Positions 48,658 to 56,286 of a stretch of 64,000 nt of DNA are shown piece after piece (positions within the stretch are counted from its first letter, which is position 1; every line of letters begins with the position of its first letter). The position numbers were made by a program, and so were the translations under genes. Source of the DNA: Bacteroidaceae bacterium (GTDB lineage: Bacteria; Bacteroidota; Bacteroidia; Bacteroidales; Bacteroidaceae); assembly GCA_017507105.1 (NCBI GenBank), contig JAFWBM010000027.1, forward strand, positions 186,001 through 250,000. The letters are read 5' to 3'. A model generated the notes under the pieces. That model was given only the letters and a program-made list of their open reading frames with translations. It searched no databases and was not told where the DNA came from.

Positions 48658-49410
48658 ATGGAAAAGAGACTTCTTGAAGAGTTAAAGAGACTCACCGGCA
48701 AAGAGTGTTGCAATATATGGCTTACCGAAACGGCATATTCAATAGAGAATGACGAAACACCTATAGCCACAAGCAAGATACTTGGTAGTGCTTTCTTCCC
48801 GGCTGACATGGAAAAGAAGTATCCGCGCACTACAGATGGTGTTCCTTTGGTTATGTTTGCACAGATAAACTTTTCTCAGATACCCGAAATGCAGGGATTA
48901 CCAAAAGAGGGACTATTGCAGATATACCTAAATCCATTCAATTGGAATGACGATAAGTACAAAATACTATATTTTACAGAAGAGGAACTAAAAAAAGAGC
49001 CATTGGATATATACGAAAAGATACTGTCAGAGTGGTTAGACGAGAATGAACACTACCTGCCTGCAAGGAATGTACATACAATGACATTCGAGAAGAGTGT
49101 ATCGTACTCGGGAGCAGATGACCGTTTCTATCAACATATTCTGAGCGAGATAAGAGAAAGATACTCGGCTGAAATCGAAGAGGAGTATGCCAAGACAATG
49201 CCTCCTGCATTTGAATGTCGCATAGGAGGATACAGTGATTTCACACAATATGATCCACGCGACAACACACCATCTTACCAACTACTGCAAATTGACAGTG
49301 TAGAGGGTATCAACTTCTACGACTGCGGAATAATGCATATATTCATAGACAAAGAGAGTCTGGATGCAAAAGAGATGGAAAATGCATTCATGACTGTTGA
49401 TTTCTACTGA
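48658..49410 (+). CDS. DUF1963 (YwqG-like) protein
   Basis: 250 residues with no signal peptide. DUF1963 features: PLVMFAQINFSQIPEMQGLPKEGLLQIY, matching the conserved LxxxAQINLxELP pattern, then GGYSDFTQYDPRD and QLLQIDSV near the end. The family is widespread and of unknown function, sometimes linked to polymorphic toxins, but no toxin is adjacent. 18 bp after the aldo/keto reductase gene, so in the same run. Confidence 0.85.
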   Translation: MEKRLLEELKRLTGKECCNIWLTETAYSIENDETPIATSKILGSAFFPADMEKKYPRTTDGVPLVMFAQINFSQIPEMQGLPKEGLLQIYLNPFNWNDDKYKILYFTEEELKKEPLDIYEKILSEWLDENEHYLPARNVHTMTFEKSVSYSGADDRFYQHILSEIRERYSAEIEEEYAKTMPPAFECRIGGYSDFTQYDPRDNTPSYQLLQIDSVEGINFYDCGIMHIFIDKESLDAKEMENAFMTVDFY

Positions 49411-49509
49411 AGATATATAATGAGTTTAAAATAGTCAAAACTTTATAACGGCAAGATACTTAATACAGAAAATAACTAATCTGACAACTACACAATAAGA
49501 AAAAATAAT

Positions 49510-49517
49510 TATCTTTG
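49510..49517 (+). promoter_or_regulatory. -7 promoter element for the 6S-like RNA
   Basis: TATCTTTG, a consensus -7 element, with nothing coding until 49814. A 7-bp hairpin (49524-49542) follows. Confidence 0.5.
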
Positions 49518-49564
49518 CACACACTCATAGCAAAACTGTGAGTACACATTAAATAAATAGGTGT

Positions 49565-49770
49565 TATTGAGATTATCTTCTATTCCTCAAATTCTCGCAA
49601 AATTTGAAAAACAGTGAAGGTAATAGCAGTAGCGCCACGCCATAGTTATATCATGCTCTAATTTTTCGATAGTATTCTATTGAAAGAATAATAAATGGTA
49701 ATATGGTGTGGGCTATTGTTTTATCCACTGTAAAGGCAATGCGAGAAGCCTGAGGAATAGGATAAATATA
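49565..49770 (+). ncRNA. ssrS: 6S RNA candidate
   Basis: The region folds by hand into one long rod. Closing stem of 22 pairs: 49573-49577, 49580-49589 and 49592-49598 with 49741-49747, 49751-49760 and 49761-49765, interrupted by small internal loops. Then a central bubble (12 nt at 49599-49610, 9 nt at 49732-49740), stems 49611-49616/49726-49731 and 49622-49627/49712-49717, a 10-bp stem 49635-49644/49702-49711 and a terminal hairpin 49673-49690. Length of about 195 nt, rod shape and open central bubble are 6S features, and the 3' strand GCGAGAAGCCTGAGG resembles CGAGAAGCC of E. coli 6S. 6S binds RNA polymerase holoenzyme as a promoter mimic. The rest of the 49411-49813 gap holds the promoter and a complementary 3' flank. 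Confidence 0.6.
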
Positions 49771-49813
49771 ATAAGTTTCACACCATATTATTATATCCTA
49801 TAAATTAAAGTAT

Positions 49814-50047
49814 ATGAGCCATGATGTTGTCCACATAGGAACAGCCATAAGAAACGAACTGTTAAGACAAGAACGAAGCATAACATGGCTGTCAAAGAAA
49901 CTATTTTGTGACAGAAGCAATGTATATGATATATTCAAAAGGCAAAGCATCGATTCGTTACTACTTCTAAGAATAAGTATAATTCTTGAATATAATTTTT
50001 TTACTCTATACGAAAAGGAGTTTCTCAAAGGGGATTGCCACATGTGA
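49814..50047 (+). CDS. Small XRE-type helix-turn-helix protein
   Basis: 77 residues. AIRNELLRQERSITWLSKKLFCDRSNVYDIFKRQSID has the five-helix Cro/C1 pattern with the turn between LSKKL and DRSNVYDIF. Likely a DNA-binding regulator; the C-terminus ending GDCHM is short and no partner toxin is adjacent. It follows the 6S-like RNA by 44 bp. Target unknown. Confidence 0.75.
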   Translation: MSHDVVHIGTAIRNELLRQERSITWLSKKLFCDRSNVYDIFKRQSIDSLLLLRISIILEYNFFTLYEKEFLKGDCHM

Positions 50048-50162
50048 ATTTTATAGCACAAAACTGTCGAATAATACAAACTATCATTTTACATTATTTC
50101 ATAATTGGTAATATATTTTTGCAAAAAAAACAAATAATAAATATTAAAACCACTACACAATT

Positions 50163-50540
50163 ATGAAAAATTTAAAATTTATTACAGGCCTATTATTTTT
50201 TGTTTTGGCTGTTGGATTCACATCATGCAGTAGTGATGATGATGACAAAAACACTATAACAGACAGTATCATCGGTTCTTGGAAACAAACCAACGATTAT
50301 GGAACTGAAATTACACTTACATTTAACAAAAACAGAACCGGTAAAGTTAATTATGAATACCCCGAAGATGGAGGAGGTTCTTATGAGGTATTCGAATACT
50401 ATTACGATATAGAAGAAAAAGAGCTTAGAATAACAGGTGATACACAATTGAGCGGTTGGTATGATGTTGTTATAACAGCTACAAAACTTATCCTTGTCGA
50501 TGATCATGATGATATTGAATATCATTTCAAAAAAATATAA
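50163..50540 (+). CDS. Small lipocalin-like hypothetical lipoprotein
   Basis: 125 residues. Lipoprotein signal with SC (Cys22 in GFTSCSSDDDD), followed by the acidic stretch that acts as a lipoprotein export signal context in Bacteroidota. The mature part, IIGSWKQTNDYGTEITLTFN to the end, resembles the small lipocalin-like beta-barrels common in this phylum. Likely surface or periplasmic; ligand unknown. Ends at a strong terminator. Confidence 0.75.
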   Translation: MKNLKFITGLLFFVLAVGFTSCSSDDDDKNTITDSIIGSWKQTNDYGTEITLTFNKNRTGKVNYEYPEDGGGSYEVFEYYYDIEEKELRITGDTQLSGWYDVVITATKLILVDDHDDIEYHFKKI

Positions 50541-50558
50541 AAACAACCTAAAAGCATT

Positions 50559-50608
50559 GCAAATAGAGTGACTTGGAATCTCATTTCCAAGTCACTCTAT
50601 TTGCAAAA
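50559..50608 (+). terminator. Terminator after the small lipoprotein gene
   Basis: 22-nt perfect arms (50559-50580, 50587-50608) with a 6-nt loop, 18 bp after the stop. Confidence 0.85.
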
Positions 50609-50726
50609 TCACTTTTGGGTACCCTATTATTTCACACTACTACCTTGACAGTATACGATTATAATCTATAGGCGACGAATAAACATATAATAATTGGAGC
50701 CATTATATGGAGGATACAATCTATAA

Positions 50727-50846
50727 TTAAAGGAGATTCCTGAAGCTACCATTAAAATTGACAAAAACGGAAACATGAATTATTACCATCCTAAAGTAGA
50801 TATCGAAGGGAGTATATATACGCTTAAAATTTCCGCAAGAAAATAA
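50727..50846 (+). pseudogene. Possible 3' remnant of a lost gene
   Basis: 40 codons open from just after a stop to TAA, reading EIPEATIKIDKNGNMNYYHP and ending in a Lys/Arg tail (SARK). It has protein-like composition and is bracketed by terminators at 50559-50608 and 50877-50921. The only ATG (50775) would give 23 residues. The family is not recognised; the rest of the 50541-51065 gap holds the two terminators and the 50996 promoter. Confidence 0.3.
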
Positions 50847-50876
50847 TAAAACAATTGTAACAAAACAGGTTTAACT

Positions 50877-50921
50877 AGTTAGGATAAATGGGCTAACCTC
50901 AAAGCCACATTTATCCTAACT
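50877..50921 (+). terminator. Strong hairpin terminator
   Basis: 14-nt perfect arms (50877-50890, 50908-50921) extended by GGCT/AGCC, followed by T-rich sequence. It insulates the glycosylation cassette from upstream transcription. Confidence 0.8.
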
Positions 50922-50995
50922 CTCATTTTATTATTTTCTCTTTTTATGATGTAAACTTTAAATAGTTTGAACTCATCACGAAATATCTAAATAGG

Positions 50996-51027
50996 TTTGA
51001 TAATTATCACTCATTTATATATCTTTG
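50996..51027 (+). promoter_or_regulatory. Consensus promoter of the glycosylation cassette
   Basis: TTTG (50996-50999), 20 bp, TATCTTTG (51020-51027), 38 bp before the first ATG. Confidence 0.7.
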
Positions 51028-51065
51028 TATCTTATAATATTTGTTAACTCACAACAATCAAAACA

Positions 51066-52334
51066 ATGAGCAATTTAAAGCCAAACAATAAATGGCAAAT
51101 AGCCTATATTTTGATGTTCGCTCCGTTCCTGGTAACAATAATATCGCACATATTCCTTGGAAAGGCCAGATTGGATGCTGACACATGGCAAATAACTGAA
51201 GTGCTAATAAACTATCAGGGTGGTTTCGTAAGGCGTGGACTTATAGGAGAGATTATATATCAACTGAGCAACAATTTTGGAATAAACACCATATTCATGG
51301 TATATCTTTTTTCCATAGCCTCCGTTGTTATATTCTTCTATTTAATAATCAGAGACACTATAAAAAAGGGATACTCCATATTATTACTTCCAACAGCAAT
51401 GTTGCTTTCGTCACTCTTCGTTTCCGGCCATTGGGTGAGAAAGGATGTATTCATAATGTTACTCTTCTATGCAATAGTACGTCTGCTCAAGAACAAGAGT
51501 TTCATTAACTATATTGCTATAAATATATTGCTGGTTATAGGTACTCTATCTCATGAAATAATTTTATTCATTGCTGCACCGATATTGTTAATTTCACAAC
51601 TGTCACACGACAATAAACGAATAAATATTGGAAAGTTTGTGAAAGGAATTGCGACATCTGTTGTATGTTACTTCCCGGCGCTTATTGCAGGCATATTGGT
51701 TGCCATAAACAAAGGTAACAGTGCTACAGCCCAAGCTATTTGGGATTCATGGACTTGTATAGGGGTATTCAACAGCGAAATACAGGGTGCAATAGAAGGA
51801 ATTGGATGGACAGGTGAAAAAGCTATCGAATACGGCACTGTAGTATGGAGTACAATACGTTGCGGTGTCTACTACCCTATTATGTGGTCGGTATTGGCTT
51901 TATCTGCATTTGTCATTTTTGTTTGGATGTATAAACTGAAGCCCCAGATTTTGGGATATAAGCCGTATAACGATTTTGACACACAGGAATCGGCATATAT
52001 AATAATTCTACAGTTTATAGCAATACTTCCACTCTTGGTTGTATTTGCCGATACCAGCCGTCTTTTCTTCTATGTAGTAATGTCGGCATACATAATAAGA
52101 CTTTTTGATGATAACAATAAATATACATCACTATTTGGCAAAATGCCACAATACATAAGCAAGAAAATGAATACTGTTGAAGAGTACATCATCAACCACA
52201 AGAAATCATTTATTGCATTTTCATTCATTATAGGCTTGCCATCAATAAGTGTCTCGGCCTTGGAACATGTTGTATTACATGGACAGATAGGCTATTTCGT
52301 CAAATCCATACTCGATTTAATAAAAGCATTATAA
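51066..52334 (+). CDS. Polytopic membrane protein, probable GT-C-like glycosyltransferase
   Basis: 422 residues with about ten membrane helices. A conserved-looking motif follows the first helix: LINYQGGFVRRGLIGEI (about 48-64), seen in membrane proteins of polysaccharide clusters; SGHWVRKDVF and GTLSHE follow in later loops. No domain assignment is certain. First gene of a four-gene operon whose other products look like a sugar mutase, a lipid-linked sugar synthase and a flippase, so by position it is the candidate transferase that uses the lipid-linked sugar outside the inner membrane (GtrC-like role). Confidence 0.7.
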   Translation: MSNLKPNNKWQIAYILMFAPFLVTIISHIFLGKARLDADTWQITEVLINYQGGFVRRGLIGEIIYQLSNNFGINTIFMVYLFSIASVVIFFYLIIRDTIKKGYSILLLPTAMLLSSLFVSGHWVRKDVFIMLLFYAIVRLLKNKSFINYIAINILLVIGTLSHEIILFIAAPILLISQLSHDNKRINIGKFVKGIATSVVCYFPALIAGILVAINKGNSATAQAIWDSWTCIGVFNSEIQGAIEGIGWTGEKAIEYGTVVWSTIRCGVYYPIMWSVLALSAFVIFVWMYKLKPQILGYKPYNDFDTQESAYIIILQFIAILPLLVVFADTSRLFFYVVMSAYIIRLFDDNNKYTSLFGKMPQYISKKMNTVEEYIINHKKSFIAFSFIIGLPSISVSALEHVVLHGQIGYFVKSILDLIKAL

Positions 52335-52352
52335 TCTAATCATTATATCCAC

Positions 52353-53588
52353 ATGAAAAAAGCAGCAATAATTGGGGCCGGTATATCAGGATTATCAACA
52401 GCACACCTTTTAAAGGATAGATACGATTGTACCATATTCGAAAAAGAAGAGACACCCGGTGGACTAATAAGATGCAGACGTGTGAACGGCAGCCTCTTTC
52501 ATATATGTGGAGGACATATATTCAATTCCAAGCGTCAGGATGTCCTCGATTGGTTTTGGAGTATATTTAACCGTGAAGAGGAGTTCCAGAAAGCCGATCG
52601 CAACTCGGTTGTATTCATGGCCGATGGAAAACATATACCCTATCCCATAGAGAATCACATATATCTGTTCGACAACGAAACACAAAAACTATTTATACAG
52701 GATTTGCTTTCCATTGCCAAGAACGAAGGCTATGAGCCACATAACTTCGAAGAGTTCCTTCGCAACCGTTTCGGAGAGACACTATACAATATATATTTCA
52801 AGCCATATAACGAGAAGGTGTGGAGACGCAATCTCAAGAGTGTACCATTATCATGGTTGGAGGGCAAACTGCCTATGCCTACAGTTGAAGAGATGATTTT
52901 CAACAATATCAACCAGGTAAAAGAGAAGAATTTTGTTCATGCAACATTCTGGTATGAAAAGGAGAACGGCTCACAGCACATTGCCGACAAACTCTCGCAA
53001 GGCTTAAACATTAAATACAACAGCAATATTGAATCTATTGAAAGAAGAGGTAATAAATGGATTATCAATGAAGAAGATTTCGACACTGTTGTATTCTGCG
53101 GTAACATCAAACAGCTGCCCACATTGCTTAAAGGTGTAGAGATAACAGAATACAAAGAAAAGATAGATGCCCTTGAATATCATGGAACAACTGCAGTCTT
53201 CTGCCAAATAGAGAAGAACAATTACAGTTGGATATATCTTCCCGATAACAAATACGAATCGCATCGTATAATATGTACCGGTAATTTTGCGGCATCAAAC
53301 AATGCGCCCGATACAATGACAGCAACGGTAGAATTTACCGACGAGATATCTAAAGATGATATTATGGAGCAGTTGGGCAGAATACCCATGAACCCCAAAT
53401 ACATCGACCATCAATATAACAAATACACATACCCTATCCAGGATGCAGATACACGTAACATGATAGCATCACTAAAAAGCGAACTCGCCAAAGAAGATTT
53501 CTTCTTCACTGGCCGTTTTGCCGATTGGGAATACTATAACATGGATGTTGCTATAGGTGCAGCAATGGATCTATGTAAAACTTTATAA
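52353..53588 (+). CDS. UDP-galactopyranose mutase-like FAD flavoprotein
   Basis: 411 residues. N-terminal FAD-binding GxGxxG: AAIIGAGISGLSTAHLL, with Glu-containing IFEKEETPGG and the FHICGGHIFNSK loop (GPHIFHT in Glf). Further correspondences: FGETLYNIYFKPYNEKVWRR (Glf: YTEKQW) and FFTGRFADWEYYNMDVAIGAA (Glf: GRLAEYKYYDMHQ). Glf interconverts UDP-galactopyranose and furanose. Differences in several active-site segments leave open another UDP-sugar or an oxidase role. 18 bp after the membrane protein, 10 bp before the GT2. Confidence 0.75.
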   Translation: MKKAAIIGAGISGLSTAHLLKDRYDCTIFEKEETPGGLIRCRRVNGSLFHICGGHIFNSKRQDVLDWFWSIFNREEEFQKADRNSVVFMADGKHIPYPIENHIYLFDNETQKLFIQDLLSIAKNEGYEPHNFEEFLRNRFGETLYNIYFKPYNEKVWRRNLKSVPLSWLEGKLPMPTVEEMIFNNINQVKEKNFVHATFWYEKENGSQHIADKLSQGLNIKYNSNIESIERRGNKWIINEEDFDTVVFCGNIKQLPTLLKGVEITEYKEKIDALEYHGTTAVFCQIEKNNYSWIYLPDNKYESHRIICTGNFAASNNAPDTMTATVEFTDEISKDDIMEQLGRIPMNPKYIDHQYNKYTYPIQDADTRNMIASLKSELAKEDFFFTGRFADWEYYNMDVAIGAAMDLCKTL

Positions 53589-53598
53589 TGAAAAAGCT

Positions 53599-54333
53599 AT
53601 GAACAATAAGACTTTTGCAGTAGTAATACCACTGGCCAACGAATCGGACACATTTGATAAATTTACATCAAGGCTCATAGAGACTCTAGATTCCATTGTA
53701 CAGAAAAGCACTGTATACATGGTAATAGACAATGTATCGAAAGATAACACTTTGGACCTATGCAAAGCCTTATCGGAGCGTGACAACCGCTTTGTCACTG
53801 TATGGGCACCCGAGAACAGAAATGTTGTAGATGCCTATCTACGCGGTTACAAAGAGGCTCTAAAAGGTAATTACGACTATATAATAGAGATGGATGGAGG
53901 TTTGTCACACGACCCCCATGCACTTCCTATGTTTATAAGAAATCTTTATGAGGGACACAACTGTGTATATGGAAGCCGATTTATTAATGGCGGTTCTATA
54001 TTTGACTCCAATTGGAAACGCAGTGTATTGTCTCGCGGAGGAACAATTCTGTCAAACCTGCTATTGGGTACAAGCATGAAGGATATGACATCAGGGTATA
54101 TGGGTTTCCATTCAGAGGTAGCACGTAAATTTGTAGAATATGGACTTTTGTCCAAGGCACATTTCTATCAGACAGAAGTACGCTATCTTCTAAGAAAAGA
54201 GCGCAGTATAGAGGTTCCCATCCACTATATGGCTCCATCGCCAAGAGTCTCTAAGAATGCAATAAAGAACTCCTTTTCTGTATTGTTCCACTATTTCTTC
54301 CTACGCCTTAAAAACAAAAGCATAAATCTATAA
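53599..54333 (+). CDS. Dolichol/undecaprenyl-phosphate sugar synthase-like GT2 (GtrB/DPM1-like)
   Basis: 244 residues from ATG 53599; an in-frame GTG at 53557 would overlap the previous gene. FAVVIPLANESDTF start, VIDNVSKDNT, IIEMDGGLSHDPHALP (the DxD-type site with SHDP of DPM1-like enzymes), VYGSRFINGGS and SRGGTILSNLLLG. No C-terminal membrane helices, so a soluble or peripheral enzyme. It probably transfers a sugar from a nucleotide donor to a polyprenyl phosphate. Third gene of the cassette, 2 bp before gtrA-like. Confidence 0.88.
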   Translation: MNNKTFAVVIPLANESDTFDKFTSRLIETLDSIVQKSTVYMVIDNVSKDNTLDLCKALSERDNRFVTVWAPENRNVVDAYLRGYKEALKGNYDYIIEMDGGLSHDPHALPMFIRNLYEGHNCVYGSRFINGGSIFDSNWKRSVLSRGGTILSNLLLGTSMKDMTSGYMGFHSEVARKFVEYGLLSKAHFYQTEVRYLLRKERSIEVPIHYMAPSPRVSKNAIKNSFSVLFHYFFLRLKNKSINL

Positions 54334-54335
54334 TA

Positions 54336-54770
54336 ATGAGTTTTATTATTAAAGCCTCACATAAAATTGCATATACATTAGGCATACACAACAAGCTACT
54401 GAAACAGGCCATCAAATATCTGTTTGTAGGTGGAATATGCACTGTATTGGACTTTGCCACCCTATTTATATTGGCAGAGTTCTTTAACATAAACTACATT
54501 GTGGCATCATCCATCTCGTTTTTGTGTGGTGTAATACTGAATTATTTTATATGCACGTATTGGGTTTTTGACGTACACGTTGTCAAGAAAAAAAGATACG
54601 AGTTCCTTTTGTACCTTTTTATATCCATAATAGGACTTGCAGTCAATACAGTTGCAATATGGGCTCTCACTGAATATTTGGGAATATACTTTATGCTCTC
54701 CAAACTGCTTGCTACAGGATTTACATATTTTTGGAACTTCTTTGCACGTAAATATCTATTGCATAATTAA
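54336..54770 (+). CDS. GtrA family flippase-like membrane protein
   Basis: 144 residues, four membrane helices. KYLFVGGICTVLDFATLFIL and SSISFLCGVILNYFICTYWVF, with the late FTYFWNFFARKYLL, are GtrA signatures. GtrA proteins flip polyprenyl-phosphate-linked sugars across the inner membrane. Last gene of the cassette, 2 bp after the GT2; a 48-nt perfect palindrome ends the operon. Confidence 0.92.
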   Translation: MSFIIKASHKIAYTLGIHNKLLKQAIKYLFVGGICTVLDFATLFILAEFFNINYIVASSISFLCGVILNYFICTYWVFDVHVVKKKRYEFLLYLFISIIGLAVNTVAIWALTEYLGIYFMLSKLLATGFTYFWNFFARKYLLHN

Positions 54771-54781
54771 ACAACATTATA

Positions 54782-54829
54782 TCAGCAAACAGTACTCCGA
54801 AACTTAAGTTTCGGAGTACTGTTTGCTGA
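54782..54829. terminator. Terminator of the glycosylation cassette
   Basis: Perfect 48-nt palindrome, 24-nt arms with no loop, 11 bp beyond the gtrA-like stop. Confidence 0.85.
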
Positions 54830-54899
54830 CAACACTGTTTCTATGATTAAACTTTTATAGTGATAATTTGAATATTACCATGTAACATAAAATGTTCAA

Positions 54900-55208
54900 T
54901 CATTTCTTGTCAGGAACACCAAAAGTCTGCCACATCTCCTGAGAATAATTCTCTTTTATAGACGTCTTGATATCTACATACAATTCCTTTAAAGCCTGAA
55001 GATCTCCATGCGCCTTCTCACGTGCTATCCTCAAACTCTCCTCAGCCTCATCCTGCAGATGTCCCGACGTCTCTAAAGAATCACACAAGGAAGATAGTCT
55101 TGCAACATCAATCACTATACCCTTTTTTATTAAAAGGTCTGTTCCATTTTTTACACCTTCGATAAGACTATGTGCCTTAGCGATAGGTTCCAAGTAAATC
55201 TTATTCAT
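54900..55208 (-). CDS. Hypothetical helical protein
   Basis: 102 residues, predicted almost wholly helical and acidic (SLCDSLETSGHLQDEAEESL), no signal or membrane segment, C-terminus ending TFGVPDKK. Family not recognised. Monocistronic, facing away from fabG, with a 260-bp AT-rich intergenic region between. Could be a small cytoplasmic structural or partner protein. Confidence 0.6.
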   Translation of the reverse strand: MNKIYLEPIAKAHSLIEGVKNGTDLLIKKGIVIDVARLSSLCDSLETSGHLQDEAEESLRIAREKAHGDLQALKELYVDIKTSIKENYSQEMWQTFGVPDKK

Positions 55209-55411
55209 CTTATTTCTATAATTATATGATTGCTTGTGTAAATTTATAAAAACAAAAATTAATGTACAAGACTATAAAACAGTACACACAAGAAGCATAA
55301 TAGCAGTTTAATCAATTAGTAATCAGTGCAATATTCCATTTGTTAAATTTTGTTATAATTTATTCCTAATAAGTAATTGTATTGATTAAAAGTAGCTTTT
55401 CTTTAAAAAAA

Positions 55412-55443
55412 TTGGCATTGTAAGAAGGAATCTGTTATCTTCG
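55412..55443 (+). promoter_or_regulatory. Promoter of the fabG gene
   Basis: TTG (55412-55414), 21 bp, TATCTTCG (55436-55443), 25 bp before the ATG. The -7 has C in place of the consensus T. The 55209-55411 sequence upstream is AT-rich with no other feature. Confidence 0.5.
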
Positions 55444-55468
55444 CATAGTAAATAAAAGATATTGGAAT

Positions 55469-56215
55469 ATGAAAATATTAGAAGGCAAAGTGGCACTTAT
55501 AACCGGAGCCACAAGAGGAATAGGTAGGGCTATAGCGATTAAGTTCGCCGAGGCCGGTGCAAATATTGCTTTTACATACAGACAAAAAAACGGAGCAGCC
55601 GAACAGTTGGAAAACGAAATATCGCAATTTGGTGTAACATGTAAAGGCTACGCAGCAGATGCAGCAGAATACACTGCAACAGAGGAGGTCGTAAAGTCGG
55701 TACAAGCTGATTTTGGGAAAATAGATATTCTTGTAAACAATGCAGGAATTACAAAAGATGGTCTTCTCATGAGAATGAGCGAGCAACAATGGGACGATGT
55801 CATAACAACAAACCTAAAATCGGCATTCAACTTCACACGTTCGGTTGTACCTATTATGGCAAAACAACGTTGCGGAAGTATTATAAACATGTCATCGGTT
55901 GTAGGTGTGAGCGGAAATGCCGGACAATGCAACTACTCAGCATCAAAAGCCGGCCTTATCGGATTTTCAAAATCTGTAGCAAAGGAGATGGGACCTCGTG
56001 GAATACGTGTCAACTGTATTGCCCCAGGATTCATCATGACAGATATGACATCAGCACTATCGGAAGAGATGCGTGATGCATGGTGCAAGACTATTCCATT
56101 ACGCAGAGGAGGCACTCCCGAAGATGTAGCAAACGTTGCACTATTCCTAGCAGGCGATCTTTCGTCGTACGTTACCGGACAGGTTATAAACTGTTGCGGC
56201 GGTATGAATTGCTGA
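55469..56215 (+). CDS. fabG: 3-oxoacyl-[acyl-carrier-protein] reductase
   Basis: 248 residues. Short-chain dehydrogenase: TGATRGIGRAIA (NADPH-binding TGxxxGxG), NNAG motif in VNNAGIT, catalytic Ser in SVVGVSGNAGQ, and YSASK with Tyr and Lys four apart. The Rossmann fold and the FabG-type insert (RVNCIAPGFIMTDM) favour FabG over other SDRs. Reduces 3-ketoacyl-ACP in fatty-acid elongation. Monocistronic between a promoter at 55412 and a strong terminator. Confidence 0.94.
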   Translation: MKILEGKVALITGATRGIGRAIAIKFAEAGANIAFTYRQKNGAAEQLENEISQFGVTCKGYAADAAEYTATEEVVKSVQADFGKIDILVNNAGITKDGLLMRMSEQQWDDVITTNLKSAFNFTRSVVPIMAKQRCGSIINMSSVVGVSGNAGQCNYSASKAGLIGFSKSVAKEMGPRGIRVNCIAPGFIMTDMTSALSEEMRDAWCKTIPLRRGGTPEDVANVALFLAGDLSSYVTGQVINCCGGMNC

Positions 56216-56228
56216 TTTTATTGCAAAA

Positions 56229-56286
56229 CTGAGAACAAACCGATAGCACAGCGGCTACATCCGCTGTGCTATCGGTTTGTTCTCAG
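56229..56286. terminator. Bidirectional terminator between fabG and the TrmH-type methyltransferase
   Basis: 26-nt perfect arms (56229-56254, 56261-56286) with a 6-nt loop. The right arm contains the last codons and stop (56269-56271) of the minus-strand gene. Confidence 0.9.
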
